A stretch of 43,857 bases of DNA, taken from positions 1 through 43,857 of the forward strand of contig CAADGY010000232.1 in NCBI GenBank assembly GCA_900696665.1, given 5' to 3'. Below, piece after piece: positions 7,128 to 16,406 of this stretch. Origin of the DNA: an uncultured Acidobacteriota bacterium (lineage in GTDB: Bacteria > Acidobacteriota > Terriglobia > Bryobacterales > Bryobacteraceae). Position 1 is the stretch's first letter, and every line of letters begins with the position of its first letter. Under the pieces are notes generated by a model that had not been told where the DNA came from, made no database searches, and saw nothing but the letters and a program-made list of their open reading frames with translations. Made by a program: the position numbers and the translations under genes.

Positions 7128-8276
7128 ATGACCAGTAGTTCTCCCGCTGTCTCGAGACGCAGGTTACTGCACGCCGGGACCGCGGCCGGCGCTTTCACGA
7201 TCGTCAGTCCCCAATCCATTCGCGGAACTCAGGCAAACTCCAAAATTACGGTGGGGCTGATTGGCGCCGGGAATCGCGGCTCCTACGACGGGGCTATCGT
7301 CCATGCCGATCCCCGTGCGCAGATCACGGCTCTCTGCGATCTTTTCGACGACCGGATCGAGATGGCCACGCAGAAGATCAAAGTGCAAAATCCAAAAGCT
7401 TATAAAGATTTCGAAAAACTGCTCGCCTCGGACGTCGATGCCGTTCTCATTGCCACGCCGCCCTTCGAACACCCCCGCCAACTTGAAGCCGCCGTTCAGG
7501 CGAAGAAGCATATCTATTGCGAGAAACCGATGGGTGTGGACGTCGCCGGCGTAAAGCGTGTGATCGCCGCCGGGCGCAAATGCGACCCGAGGAAAAATAT
7601 CTCCGTCGGTTTCCAGCAGCGCTATGGTCCGGTCTATCTGGAGGCTTACAAGCGCATTCAAAACGGAGAAATCGGCGCGCTTTCAAACGCGCGCGGCTTC
7701 TGGATCAGCGGAGACCCGTTCCAGCGCAAGTCGTATCCCGACCCAAAGGTGGAGAAACTGCGAAACTGGTTCTGCTACAAGGATTATTCCGGTGACTTTA
7801 TTGTCGAGCAGGACTGCCATAACTTTGACGTTCTGCACTGGTTTCTGGGCGGGCTGCCCATTCGAGCCACCGGCTATGGTGGAACCAAGGTGCGAACGAC
7901 AATGGAGATTATGGATCATCTGACCTTGTCGTTTGAATGGCCGGGCGGGATCCACGTGAACTTCGAAGCCAACCAGTTGACTCCGCCGGTGTTCAGCCGC
8001 GTCGGGGAAGAGTTCACCGGCACCAGGGCATTCATTGAAACTTCCCGGGCGCGGATGGTACACAGGAAAGGCAGGCGCCAGGATGAAGTGGAGGTCATGG
8101 AATCGCCGCGCGATATCACTTACGACGGTATTGAGGCGTTCCTGGGCCGTATTATCAGTGGAGATGTTGAGAATGTTGCCGAGCGGTCTGCGCTCAGCAC
8201 GATGATCGCTCTGCTCGGCCGTGAAGCAATCTACAGTGGAAAGGAACAGACCTGGAAGGGACTATTTGGCGCTTAG
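7128..8276 (+). CDS. Tat-exported Gfo/Idh/MocA family oxidoreductase
   Basis: This is an NAD(P)-dependent oxidoreductase of 382 aa, acting on a sugar or sugar-like substrate that is not identifiable from sequence. The N terminus carries a twin-arginine signal (SRRRLLHAG, then a hydrophobic stretch). It is followed by the Rossmann loop GLIGAGNRG, the EKPMG motif that positions the catalytic lysine, and the C-terminal alpha/beta domain with HNFDVLHWFLGG. An AGGAGG ribosome site precedes the ATG by five bases, and a TATAAT-like box is at 7105-7110. It begins a same-strand run of exported catabolic enzymes. Tat export would allow the folded protein to cross with its cofactor bound. Confidence 0.88.
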   Translation: MTSSSPAVSRRRLLHAGTAAGAFTIVSPQSIRGTQANSKITVGLIGAGNRGSYDGAIVHADPRAQITALCDLFDDRIEMATQKIKVQNPKAYKDFEKLLASDVDAVLIATPPFEHPRQLEAAVQAKKHIYCEKPMGVDVAGVKRVIAAGRKCDPRKNISVGFQQRYGPVYLEAYKRIQNGEIGALSNARGFWISGDPFQRKSYPDPKVEKLRNWFCYKDYSGDFIVEQDCHNFDVLHWFLGGLPIRATGYGGTKVRTTMEIMDHLTLSFEWPGGIHVNFEANQLTPPVFSRVGEEFTGTRAFIETSRARMVHRKGRRQDEVEVMESPRDITYDGIEAFLGRIISGDVENVAERSALSTMIALLGREAIYSGKEQTWKGLFGA

Positions 8277-8288
8277 TGGGAAATTACC

Positions 8289-9155
8289 ATGTACAAGCTC
8301 TTGCTTACGTCGTTGCTGGCTGCCGGTATGATGTTCGCCCAAGCCGGTAAGATACGCGTTATTGCTATCGGGGCCCATCCCGATGATTGCGATCTGGGCG
8401 CCGGCGGACTGGCGGCCAAGTTTGCCGAGATGGGACATGCATTCAAGTTCCTATCGGTGACCAACGGCGATGCCGGACACCAGGAAATGGGCGGTGGTGC
8501 GCTGGCGAAACGGCGGCGCGCCGAAGCGGCAGAAGCCGGCCGGCGTCTCGGCATCGAGTATGAGCTGCTGGACAACCATGACGGCGAACTGCTTCCGGCC
8601 CTCGACGTGCGCCTCGACATCATCCGCCGCATTCGCAGTTGGAATGCCGACGTCGTGATTGCACCGCGGCCCAACGACTATCATCCCGACCATCGCTACA
8701 CGGGGGTGCTGGTGCAGGACGCGGCATACATGGTGGTAGTACCGAATGTAGCTCCGGATACACCGCCGCTGCGGAAAAACCCGGTGTTTCTCTATTTCCA
8801 GGATCATTTTCAGAAGCCGGCGCCGTTCCGGCCGGACATTGCGGTCGCCATTGACGATGTGTATGCGAAGAAAGTGGACGCTCTCGACGCGCACGTATCA
8901 CAGTTCTACGAATGGCTGCCTTGGGTGGATGGCCGTCTCGACGAAGTGCCCAAAGATCCGGTCGAGCGGAAGAAGTGGCTGTTCAATCAGCGCCAGCGGC
9001 GGGAGATCACTCCCGCAATCCGGCAATCTCTCATCAAGTGGTACGGCGAGCAGAAGGGCAGACAGGTGCGACATGCGGAAGCGTTCGAGATTTGTGAATA
9101 CGGCAAGCAGCCGGATGAGCGGGAAATTCGCCGTCTTTTCCCGATGTTGAAGTAA
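8289..9155 (+). CDS. Exported PIG-L (LmbE-like) zinc deacetylase
   Basis: PIG-L family enzymes remove acetyl groups from N-acetylglucosamine-type substrates using zinc. The metal and base motif AHPDD (His30, Asp32, Asp33) and the downstream HPDH (His132, His135) are both present. A hydrophobic N terminus (LLLTSLLAAGMMFAQAG) reads as a Sec signal peptide, so the enzyme should act outside the cytoplasm. It follows the oxidoreductase gene after 12 bases and is probably co-transcribed with it. The substrate cannot be assigned; a deacetylation step before sugar oxidation would fit the neighbour. Confidence 0.87.
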   Translation: MYKLLLTSLLAAGMMFAQAGKIRVIAIGAHPDDCDLGAGGLAAKFAEMGHAFKFLSVTNGDAGHQEMGGGALAKRRRAEAAEAGRRLGIEYELLDNHDGELLPALDVRLDIIRRIRSWNADVVIAPRPNDYHPDHRYTGVLVQDAAYMVVVPNVAPDTPPLRKNPVFLYFQDHFQKPAPFRPDIAVAIDDVYAKKVDALDAHVSQFYEWLPWVDGRLDEVPKDPVERKKWLFNQRQRREITPAIRQSLIKWYGEQKGRQVRHAEAFEICEYGKQPDEREIRRLFPMLK

Positions 9156-9188
9156 CAGGCCACTTCATACGCCCACAGATCGTGTCGA

Positions 9189-11303
9189 ATGTTCGTCCGT
9201 TTCGCTTTCAGGCTTGCGGTGTTTGGCTTTCTGGCTTTCGCCGCCGATCTCCCTTCCCGAGCGGCCGAGGCCTTCCGGATCGTAACTCTTTCCAATCAGC
9301 CCGACAGGATCAGCGGCGGTGACGTCCTTGTTCGCATCGAAGTGCCGGAAGCCGCATCGCGTGCGGGCTTCACGGTCAAGCTGAACGGACGGGACATTAC
9401 CACGGCGTTCCACCGGCGCTCTACGCCACTCGTATTCATCGGGCTGGTGACAGGGTTGCGAAAGGGCCAGAACACGCTCGAGGTGTTCAGCGGTGGCGAG
9501 AGCCCGTCCGCGATGCTCTCGCTGACAAACTTCGACCGTGCCGGACCGGTCTTCTCCGGCCGGCATCAGCAGCCCTTCATTTGTGAAACGGAGAATTTCA
9601 AGCTCCCGGATGGAAGCTTGCTTGGGCCTCCTATCGATGAAAACTGTTCTATTGAGACAGTGGTCACTTACGTATACAAGCCGGATGGGGGTTCAGCTCC
9701 GGTTAAGCCGCTGAGTTCCCGCTCTGTTCTGCCGGCGGACGTTGCGTGGACCACAACCACCAGTGGCTTGAGAGTGCCGTATATCGTGCGGGTGGAGACC
9801 GGGACTATCAACCGCGCCATCTATCAGACCGCCATTCTGCACGATCCGACTACGGAACCCGAGCCTGGACCGCTGGCGCCGCCGAAAGCCTGGAACGGAC
9901 GATTGCTTTACTCTTTCGGTGGTGGCTGTACGGGCGGTTGGTACCGGCAGGGAGGTAGACTTCACTCGCTCATCAGCGACCAGATTGCCGGCAAGGGTTA
10001 TGCCGAAGCCTCGTCCACGCTCAACGTCTTCGGCATGAACTGCCAGGATGTCACCGCCGCCGAAACCATGATGATGGTGAAGGAGCGTTTCATCGAGGCT
10101 TACGGCCGGCCTTTGTTTACGTTCGGCCGCGGCGGCTCCGGCGGATCGTACCAGCAATTGCAGATCGCTGACGGTTACCCCGGCCTGCTGGACGGGATTA
10201 TCCCCAGCGCCACGTTTCCGGAAGTGCTGGAAACGACGCAGTTTCTGGTGGACGCGCAACTGTTGGACAATTATTTCAACAACGCGGGCCAGTCGCTGAC
10301 CGAAGAGCAACGGATGGCGATTTCCGGCGCCGGGACGATGAAGAACATAACGGCCACAGCGTCCGGCGCGGGCCGGATTCATCCGTCGAAGTTCTGTCCG
10401 GAAGTGCTGCCGCCGGAGTTGCGCTATGACCCGGTGCTGAACCGTGCAGGCGCCCGTTGCGATATTTTCGATCACACGGTGAACGTGTACGGCCGCGACC
10501 CAGTGACGGGTTTTGCCCGCCGCGTTATCGACAACGTTGGTGTGCAATATGGTTTGGGGGCGCTGAACAAAGGCATCATCACGCCCGCTCAGTTCCTGGA
10601 CCTGAACGAAAAGATCGGCGGCTACGATAACGACGGAAATATTGTGGCCACACGCGCCGTCGCCGACCTTCAGGCGGTGCGCGCAGCTTATCAGACCGGC
10701 AGGATCACGAACGGCGGCGGCGGGCTGGCGAGCCTGCCTATCATCGACTACCGTGTGTACATGGACCTCGGTGACCGGGGCGATGTCCATCTTAAATACC
10801 ATTCCTTTGCACTGCGGGAACGCCTGCGAGCCGCCAATGGCACTACTGCCAACGAAGTAATGCTCGTAGTGCCGCCGGGAACAGGCTCCCGCGCGGTACA
10901 CGATTACGCGATTACGAAAATGGACGAATGGCTGACCAACCTCATAAACGACACCTCTAACGATCCAGCGATGGACAAGATCGTCCGGGCTAAGCCGCAG
11001 GACCTTGTGGACTCGTGCTACACGGCGACTGGTGAGCGAATCGTAGAAACACAAACCTTCAGCGGCGGGAAATGTAACAAGCTGTACCCGGCCTTTGCTT
11101 CCCCTCGAATGGTTGCCGGTGGTCCGATCACCAACAACGTATTGAAGTGCCAATTGAAACCGGTTGACGCTGCCAGCTATTCCGTCGCCTTCACCGAAAT
11201 GGAGCAGGAACGGCTCCGATCGGTTTTTCCGGACGGTGTTTGCGACTGGTCGAAGCCCGGAATGGAACAACAGAAGCCGCTTGGCACCTGGCTTCGATAC
11301 TGA
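9189..11303 (+). CDS. Secreted DUF6351-like alpha/beta-hydrolase-type protein
   Basis: This is a 704-aa protein with a signal peptide (LAVFGFLAFAADLPSRAAEA). An N-terminal beta domain (residues 30-115) carries the LSNQPDRISGGDVLV pattern, followed by a large hydrolase-like domain. The segment FGRGGSGGSYQQLQIADGYPG contains a candidate nucleophile elbow at Ser317, preceded by a glycine-rich oxyanion-type stretch (YSFGGGCTGGW). I assign it to the DUF6351 family from memory of this arrangement; the biochemical function of that family is not established to my knowledge. Several cysteines in the mature part suggest disulfides. It follows the PIG-L gene after 33 bases. Confidence 0.7.
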   Translation: MFVRFAFRLAVFGFLAFAADLPSRAAEAFRIVTLSNQPDRISGGDVLVRIEVPEAASRAGFTVKLNGRDITTAFHRRSTPLVFIGLVTGLRKGQNTLEVFSGGESPSAMLSLTNFDRAGPVFSGRHQQPFICETENFKLPDGSLLGPPIDENCSIETVVTYVYKPDGGSAPVKPLSSRSVLPADVAWTTTTSGLRVPYIVRVETGTINRAIYQTAILHDPTTEPEPGPLAPPKAWNGRLLYSFGGGCTGGWYRQGGRLHSLISDQIAGKGYAEASSTLNVFGMNCQDVTAAETMMMVKERFIEAYGRPLFTFGRGGSGGSYQQLQIADGYPGLLDGIIPSATFPEVLETTQFLVDAQLLDNYFNNAGQSLTEEQRMAISGAGTMKNITATASGAGRIHPSKFCPEVLPPELRYDPVLNRAGARCDIFDHTVNVYGRDPVTGFARRVIDNVGVQYGLGALNKGIITPAQFLDLNEKIGGYDNDGNIVATRAVADLQAVRAAYQTGRITNGGGGLASLPIIDYRVYMDLGDRGDVHLKYHSFALRERLRAANGTTANEVMLVVPPGTGSRAVHDYAITKMDEWLTNLINDTSNDPAMDKIVRAKPQDLVDSCYTATGERIVETQTFSGGKCNKLYPAFASPRMVAGGPITNNVLKCQLKPVDAASYSVAFTEMEQERLRSVFPDGVCDWSKPGMEQQKPLGTWLRY

Positions 11304-11312
11304 ATTTTCACC

Positions 11313-11341
11313 TGGATAAACAAACCTGAATGCATTAGGAT
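11313..11341 (+). promoter_or_regulatory. Possible promoter of the bicupin gene
   Basis: TGGATA (11313-11318) and TAGGAT (11336-11341) are 17 bases apart. The -10 ends seven bases before the ATG at 11349, another leaderless-type geometry. Confidence 0.3.
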
Positions 11342-11348
11342 TGGGACC

Positions 11349-12206
11349 ATGCACAGGTACTGGCTGGTTTGCGGTGTTGCGGCGATTCTTTCGCCCGCGG
11401 CCGAACGGCAGGTAGACCCCACCTGGCTGCGCCGCCAGGCGACGGAGGTTCCAGCCGTTCGAACCGGCGCCCCGGGCGTGAAGTATCGCGCTCTGTTCGG
11501 CGAAGGCGCTCAGGGAGCGCGAATTCTCCGCGGCGTTGTCCGGTATGGCGAAATGATTCTGGAGCCCGGCGCCTCCACGATGGAGAGTACCCTTGCGGGT
11601 GAGGAACAGGCCCATGTTGTGCTTGAAGGGTCCGGAATCATTCACTACAAAGGAAGCGAACACCCACTTCGCGTAAACGACTTCTACTATATAGCGCCCG
11701 GAAGCCGCCACCAGATCCGGAACGATTCCAAGCGCCAGTTGAGAATCGTCGTGATGGGCTTCCGCACGAAGGACGATCCGGCACTGCCCGCTCCGGAACC
11801 GCTCCAAATCGCCAACATCAGTGACGTCCCGTTGCAGGTCGTCGGAGGGCATCCGCCATCCACGAAATACCGCCTTCTGATGGGCGACCGGAGAAGCATA
11901 CGCGACCGTATCGCGGCGGGCGAAGTCCTCACCAGCCTCTTCATCATGGAGTTTGAACCCGGCGGAACCAACTTCCCGCATCATCACGAAACCGAAGAAG
12001 AGATTTACCTCGTTCTGGAAGGCAGCGGCGACATGGTCGCCGGCGGCGGCGCCGATGGAGTGGAAGGCCGCCATCCCGCCAAGGCTAATGACGCGTATGC
12101 ATTCCGGCTGAACTGCACCGTGGGCTTCTACAACGCTGGCCCACCGAACAGGGCTAAAGCCCGCATCCTCGCTGTCCGCAGCCTGTTTCCATCCCGAAGG
12201 CGATAA
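11349..12206 (+). CDS. Exported bicupin protein
   Basis: Two cupin barrels are visible in 285 aa. The first is around residues 60-140 (ILEPGASTMESTLAGEEQAHVVLEGSG). The second, around residues 190-280, has a better conserved metal motif (HHHETEEEIYLVLEGSG, His211-His213). In the first domain the usual histidine pair is replaced, so it probably binds no metal. The start has a short hydrophobic leader (YWLVCGVAAILSPAAE) that may be a signal peptide. Cupins of this kind serve as dioxygenases, isomerases or sugar-binding proteins; the substrate is unknown. The dehydratase-like gene follows after 24 bases. Confidence 0.78.
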   Translation: MHRYWLVCGVAAILSPAAERQVDPTWLRRQATEVPAVRTGAPGVKYRALFGEGAQGARILRGVVRYGEMILEPGASTMESTLAGEEQAHVVLEGSGIIHYKGSEHPLRVNDFYYIAPGSRHQIRNDSKRQLRIVVMGFRTKDDPALPAPEPLQIANISDVPLQVVGGHPPSTKYRLLMGDRRSIRDRIAAGEVLTSLFIMEFEPGGTNFPHHHETEEEIYLVLEGSGDMVAGGGADGVEGRHPAKANDAYAFRLNCTVGFYNAGPPNRAKARILAVRSLFPSRRR

Positions 12207-12230
12207 CAAACTTTCAAAAGGAGATTTTCC

Positions 12231-13610
12231 GTGACTTGCAAAGACGACGCGCTCATGAGCCGCCGAAAAATGTTGATGAGTTCCAGCGGCACGGCCGCGA
12301 TTGCAGCGGCCTTCACGTTTCCGGGAAGTGTACAGGCCGGGCAGGCTTCTGTCAGCAGACCGGTGAATAAACGCTCCGCCCCCAGCGATCTGAAGATCAC
12401 CGACATGCGCGCCTGCACCGTAGCCGCCAACTACGACTACCCCATCATCAGAATCGACACCAACCAGGGCGTGTACGGGTTGGGGGAAGTGCGCGATGCG
12501 GGCGTGAAGGGAATCGCGCTGATTCTCAAAGCGCATATCCTCGGAAAGAATCCGCTGGAAATCGACAACATTCTCCGCGGCATCCGCCAGTTCGCCAACC
12601 ATGGCCGCATGGGAGGCGGATACAGCGCGGTGGACATGGCGCTTCACGATATCTCAGGCAAGGTGTACGGTGTTCCGGCGTGGCAGTTAATCGGGAGCAA
12701 GTATCGCGATCGCATTCGAATCTACTGTGACACCACGGGTCACAAGGATCCGAAGATCTATGGCGATCGCATGGCCGCCCGTAAAAAGATGGGATTTACT
12801 TTTTTCAAGATGGATCTCTACACCAGTCTGGTGCGGGATCGCCCCGGCGCCGTGAACGCTTCAGGCGCTGCTACGGAAAAGGGTCTCGGGTACCTCTGCG
12901 AATACATCCAGGCGGTCCGCGACGCGATCGGCTGGGACGCGCCGCTGGCGGCAGATCACTTTGGCCGGCTCTCGGTGAACGATTGTATCCGCTACGCGCG
13001 CGCTTTTGAACCCTATCAACTCGCATGGGCCGAGGACATCCAACTCAACTGGAAGGACTGGCGTGGATACAAGGAGATTCGGGCAGCCACCACCACGCCC
13101 ATTCTGACTGGTGAGGATATCTTCGGGCTGGAGGAAGGTTTCCAGGTTCTTATCGACAACGACGCGGTGGATATCATTCATCCCGATCCGGAGACCTCCG
13201 GCGCGTTGCGCGAAACGAAACGGATCGCGGACTACGCGGATATGCGCGGTATTCCAACAGCGGTACACTTCGCCGGTTCTCCCGTTGGTTGCATGGCGAG
13301 CGTACATATGGCCGCCACCATCCGCAATTTTGTGGCGATGGAAAACCATGCCGTGGATATGCCTTGGTGGGGAGACCTGGTGACGGGACCCGCTAAACCC
13401 ATTGTTCAGGACGGCTACATTCCGGTTCCCGATACGCCCGGCCTCGGCGTGGAACTGAACGAAGAAGTGGTAAAGAAATACCTCCGTTATCCCGGCTACT
13501 TCGAGCCAACGCCGATGTACGACGACTTCATCGTGTCGGGTTTCCGCCGGGTCGGCCCCTGGTGGCACTATGACGAAGACGGGAAATACGGAAACACGAT
13601 GACCTACTGA
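12231..13610 (+). CDS. Tat-exported enolase-superfamily (mandelate racemase/muconate lactonizing) enzyme
   Basis: This 459-aa protein starts at GTG 12231 with an AGGAG ribosome site. A twin-arginine signal (SRRKMLMSSSG plus hydrophobic run) precedes the fold. Metal ligands are recognisable as Asp242 (ADHFG), Glu268 (WAEDI) and Glu295 (TGEDI), with a candidate catalytic histidine His346 (VHFAGSP). The strand-2 motif reads FFKMD rather than KxK, so a racemase mechanism is unlikely. An acid-sugar dehydratase of the galactonate/mannonate type is more plausible. Together with the neighbouring oxidoreductase and deacetylase it suggests periplasmic sugar-acid breakdown; the exact substrate cannot be read from sequence. 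Confidence 0.83.
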   Translation: MTCKDDALMSRRKMLMSSSGTAAIAAAFTFPGSVQAGQASVSRPVNKRSAPSDLKITDMRACTVAANYDYPIIRIDTNQGVYGLGEVRDAGVKGIALILKAHILGKNPLEIDNILRGIRQFANHGRMGGGYSAVDMALHDISGKVYGVPAWQLIGSKYRDRIRIYCDTTGHKDPKIYGDRMAARKKMGFTFFKMDLYTSLVRDRPGAVNASGAATEKGLGYLCEYIQAVRDAIGWDAPLAADHFGRLSVNDCIRYARAFEPYQLAWAEDIQLNWKDWRGYKEIRAATTTPILTGEDIFGLEEGFQVLIDNDAVDIIHPDPETSGALRETKRIADYADMRGIPTAVHFAGSPVGCMASVHMAATIRNFVAMENHAVDMPWWGDLVTGPAKPIVQDGYIPVPDTPGLGVELNEEVVKKYLRYPGYFEPTPMYDDFIVSGFRRVGPWWHYDEDGKYGNTMTY

Positions 13611-13747
13611 AAGTGGCGCAAGAAATGACTGAGCCGCTGCTCCCGCGGTCGTGGCGATGGTTTTAAATCCAGTAGCGGCCTGTTGTACACTGACTCATTG
13701 GCAGGCCGTGGGCTTCAGCACGCTGGCGGCCTTCAGCGAGCATATCT

Positions 13748-14203
13748 TTGACTCAAACCGGTGTTGCAGGAAAACCAATAGACATTCTGCTTGTCGAGGA
13801 TAATCCCGGCGATGTTCGCCTGGCTACTGAAGCCCTGAAAACAGGCCGCATCAAAAACCAGATGCACGTGGCAAGCGACGGCGAAGAGGCCATGGACTTC
13901 CTCCTTCGCAAAGGTGAATTTGCCAACGCGCCCCGGCCGGACTTGGTTCTGCTCGATCTGAATCTTCCTCGCAAAGATGGGCGGGAGGTACTCGCCGAGA
14001 TCAAGTCCCATCCGGATCTGCGGTCTATACCGGTCATAATCCTGACCACGTCCCGATCCGAGCAGGACATTCTGAAAGCATACGATCTCCACGCGAACTG
14101 TTACATCGCTAAACCCATCGACGTGGAGCAATATTGGGCTGCGATCCGCTGTTTTGAGGATTTCTGGTTTACGGTTGTGAAGCTGCCAGGCAGAGGCCAT
14201 TAG
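13748..14203 (+). CDS. Rcp1-like single-domain response regulator
   Basis: This is a 151-aa CheY-like receiver with no output domain. The acidic pocket (LLVEDNPGD), phospho-acceptor aspartate (VLLDLNLP), conserved threonine (IILTTS) and lysine (YIAKPID) are all intact. The DNPGD start and long loop before the aspartate are typical of the Rcp1 subgroup, which pairs with phytochrome-like or hybrid histidine kinases. The chosen start is TTG 13748; no clear ribosome site is seen. No kinase is adjacent in the window. Lacking a DNA-binding part, it presumably signals by protein contact. Confidence 0.86.
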   Translation: MTQTGVAGKPIDILLVEDNPGDVRLATEALKTGRIKNQMHVASDGEEAMDFLLRKGEFANAPRPDLVLLDLNLPRKDGREVLAEIKSHPDLRSIPVIILTTSRSEQDILKAYDLHANCYIAKPIDVEQYWAAIRCFEDFWFTVVKLPGRGH

Positions 14204-14483
14204 CTTCGGCTCGACCGCGTCGCTGACGATTGCGGAAACGCGCCGGTAGGCTCACCAGGCGGGACCGGGACTCCTGTGTCAAATCCACAATTCTGAAAAG
14301 GCCGTCGCCAAAACGGAAGTAACGATGGCCAGAATGCGTCGCGGCAAAGAGCTTCCCAGATCACCATACGCCGCCCGGGTTATCGCCGGCCAAAAGGATG
14401 TTGACCAGTTCGGGCTTCGAGGTCCATCAATCCAGCCGCCGTTATACCCCTGTGAGTTGTAGCTCTCGACCACCGGAGCAAAC
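14204..14483. other. Intergenic stretch without a supported gene
   Basis: About 280 bases separate the response regulator from the promoter of the aminopeptidase gene. A minus-strand open frame crosses it, but it lacks a ribosome site and recognisable sequence. I see no clear terminator hairpin with T-run. Confidence 0.4.
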
Positions 14484-14492
14484 TGGGATAAT
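14484..14492 (+). promoter_or_regulatory. Extended -10 promoter (TGG-GATAAT) of the M1 aminopeptidase
   Basis: TGG followed by GATAAT ends eight bases before the ATG at 14501. The only purine-rich stretch (GAGAGGA) touches the ATG directly and is too close to act as a normal ribosome site, so a leaderless start is likely. Confidence 0.4.
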
Positions 14493-14500
14493 TGAGAGGA

Positions 14501-16405
14501 ATGAGCGGTTACAATCGCACCAGGAAGCATTCGTGCGCCATCGGGCCGTGGGCACTGCTTCTTGTACTCACCCCGATGACAGCAGCCCCCGGTACTTCGA
14601 GCACGCTCCCAACAGACATACACTCTTTTTCGCGACCCATGGAAGTTCGCGTGCGCCATGTGGATTTGGATCTCGAAGCGGACTTCGCGCGCAAAATACT
14701 AAGGGGATTCGCAACACTTCACCTGGAGCGTTCCCGGGACGCCGGCCAGGCGCCGTTGGTTCTGGATACGCGGGATCTCGAAATCGCGAAAACCGAGGCC
14801 GCCGGAAGTGATGGTGCGTTCCATGCGGTCAGATACTCCTTGGGCCGGACGGATAAGATTCTCGGGACGGAACTCATCATCGAAGCATCCGCTGCTGCTT
14901 CCCGCGTACGGATCTGGTATCAAACCAGCCCGTCCGCCTCCGGTCTTCAATGGCTGAGCCCCGCGCAGACAGCGGCGAAACGCCACCCGTTCCTCTTTTC
15001 TCAATCGCAAGCCATCCACGCGCGCAGTTGGATTCCATTACAGGATACGCCCGGCGTCCGCTTCACTTATAACGCGCGTATCCGCACACCGAAAGCGTTG
15101 ATCGCGCTAATGAGCGCTGAAAACGATCCGAAAACAGAACGCGACGGGGAGTACACGTTCCGGATGCCTCAGCCCATTCCGTCCTACCTGATGGCAATCG
15201 CGGTGGGCGACCTTATGTTCCGAGCTTTAAGCAACCGGACCGGCGTCTACGCCGAGCCGCCCATCATCGAGGCTGCGGCGAAGGAGTTCTCCGATACGGA
15301 AAAAATGGTGCAGGCCGCGGAGTCACTTTATGGTCCCTACCGCTGGGGCCGCTACGACCTCCTCGTGCTGCCGCCGAGTTTCCCTTTCGGCGGGATGGAG
15401 AATCCCAGGCTAACTTTCGTTACGCCGACGGTGCTGGCGGGGGACAAGAGCCTGGTCTCACTGGTGGCGCACGAACTCGCGCATTCCTGGTCGGGCAACC
15501 TGGTAACGAATGCGACCTGGAGCGACTTCTGGCTCAACGAGGGAGTAACAACCTACATCGAACGCCGGATAGAGGAGGTCCTGTACGGCGAACGGCGGGC
15601 ATCCATGGAAGCCGCCCTGGGACGGCAATCTCTCGAAAAGGAGATCGAGCGGCTGGACGACCGGTTTGAAATTCTGCACGTTGACCTTACCGGGATGGAT
15701 CCGGATGAGGGGGTCACCGATATCCCTTACGAAAAGGGCGCGCTGTTCCTTCGAACGCTCGAAGAAACGTTCGGACGAAAAGTGTTCGATGTGTTTTTGC
15801 GAGGCTACTTCGATCATTTCGCATTTCAGAGCATCACGACCGCGCAGTTTATTGGCTACCTGAAAAAAAATCTCTTTGTGTCCCATCCCGAGCAGGCCCG
15901 CCGGATTCCGCTGGAAGAGTGGATCTACAAAGCCGGAGTTCCCGCGGGAGCAGCCAATCCGGTCTCCGATGCGTTCGAGAAAGCCGAACAGCGGGCCGCC
16001 AGGTGGCATAACGAACAGGTTCCTATTGCAAAAACCGATACCGCCGGCTGGACTACTCAGGAATGGCTGGCTTTTTTGCGCTATTTCGAAGATCACAGGT
16101 TGACGCCGGAGCAGATGGCACGGCTGGACCGGCAGTTTCAGTTCACACAGACCGGTAATTCCGAAATCGAGTTTGAATGGCTGCTGCTTTCCGTGCGATA
16201 CGGTTACACGCCGGCCTATTCCCGCCTGGAGGAGTTCCTGACCACTGTCGGACGGCGCAAATTCTTGCGTCCGCTTTACGAGGAACTCGTCAAGACGCCG
16301 GAAGGCGCAATTCGTGCAAGATCCATTTACGCGAAGGCCAGACCCGGATATCATCCGATCGCGCAAGCAACCGTGGACGAAATCCTAAAGGTTGGCAGCA
16401 ACTGA
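14501..16405 (+). CDS. Exported M1 family zinc aminopeptidase (leukotriene-A4-hydrolase type)
   Basis: M1 metallopeptidases remove N-terminal residues from peptides. The zinc site HELAH (His324, Glu325, His328) with the third ligand Glu347 in WLNEG, 18 residues on, is intact. The substrate motif GGMENP lies about 33 residues before the zinc site. The helical C-terminal third is of the LTA4-hydrolase kind, and at 634 aa the length fits that subgroup. A hydrophobic N terminus (IGPWALLLVLTPMTAAPG) suggests export. An in-frame TTG at 14492 is an alternative start, but the extended -10 favours the ATG. truB follows within two bases. Confidence 0.9.
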   Translation: MSGYNRTRKHSCAIGPWALLLVLTPMTAAPGTSSTLPTDIHSFSRPMEVRVRHVDLDLEADFARKILRGFATLHLERSRDAGQAPLVLDTRDLEIAKTEAAGSDGAFHAVRYSLGRTDKILGTELIIEASAAASRVRIWYQTSPSASGLQWLSPAQTAAKRHPFLFSQSQAIHARSWIPLQDTPGVRFTYNARIRTPKALIALMSAENDPKTERDGEYTFRMPQPIPSYLMAIAVGDLMFRALSNRTGVYAEPPIIEAAAKEFSDTEKMVQAAESLYGPYRWGRYDLLVLPPSFPFGGMENPRLTFVTPTVLAGDKSLVSLVAHELAHSWSGNLVTNATWSDFWLNEGVTTYIERRIEEVLYGERRASMEAALGRQSLEKEIERLDDRFEILHVDLTGMDPDEGVTDIPYEKGALFLRTLEETFGRKVFDVFLRGYFDHFAFQSITTAQFIGYLKKNLFVSHPEQARRIPLEEWIYKAGVPAGAANPVSDAFEKAEQRAARWHNEQVPIAKTDTAGWTTQEWLAFLRYFEDHRLTPEQMARLDRQFQFTQTGNSEIEFEWLLLSVRYGYTPAYSRLEEFLTTVGRRKFLRPLYEELVKTPEGAIRARSIYAKARPGYHPIAQATVDEILKVGSN

Positions 16406-16406
16406 C

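Noticed and set aside
9693-12647. 984-codon minus-strand open frame opposite the DUF6351, bicupin and dehydratase genes
   Set aside because: It runs antisense to three recognisable genes. Its composition is histidine-, arginine- and glycine-rich, as expected from the complement of GC-rich coding sequence, and no domain is visible.
14290-14416. Minus-strand reading with NILLAGDNPGG, resembling the start of an Rcp1-type receiver
   Set aside because: The likeness covers only about a dozen residues and a stop codon follows directly. Nothing further matches a receiver, so chance similarity is more likely than a pseudogene.
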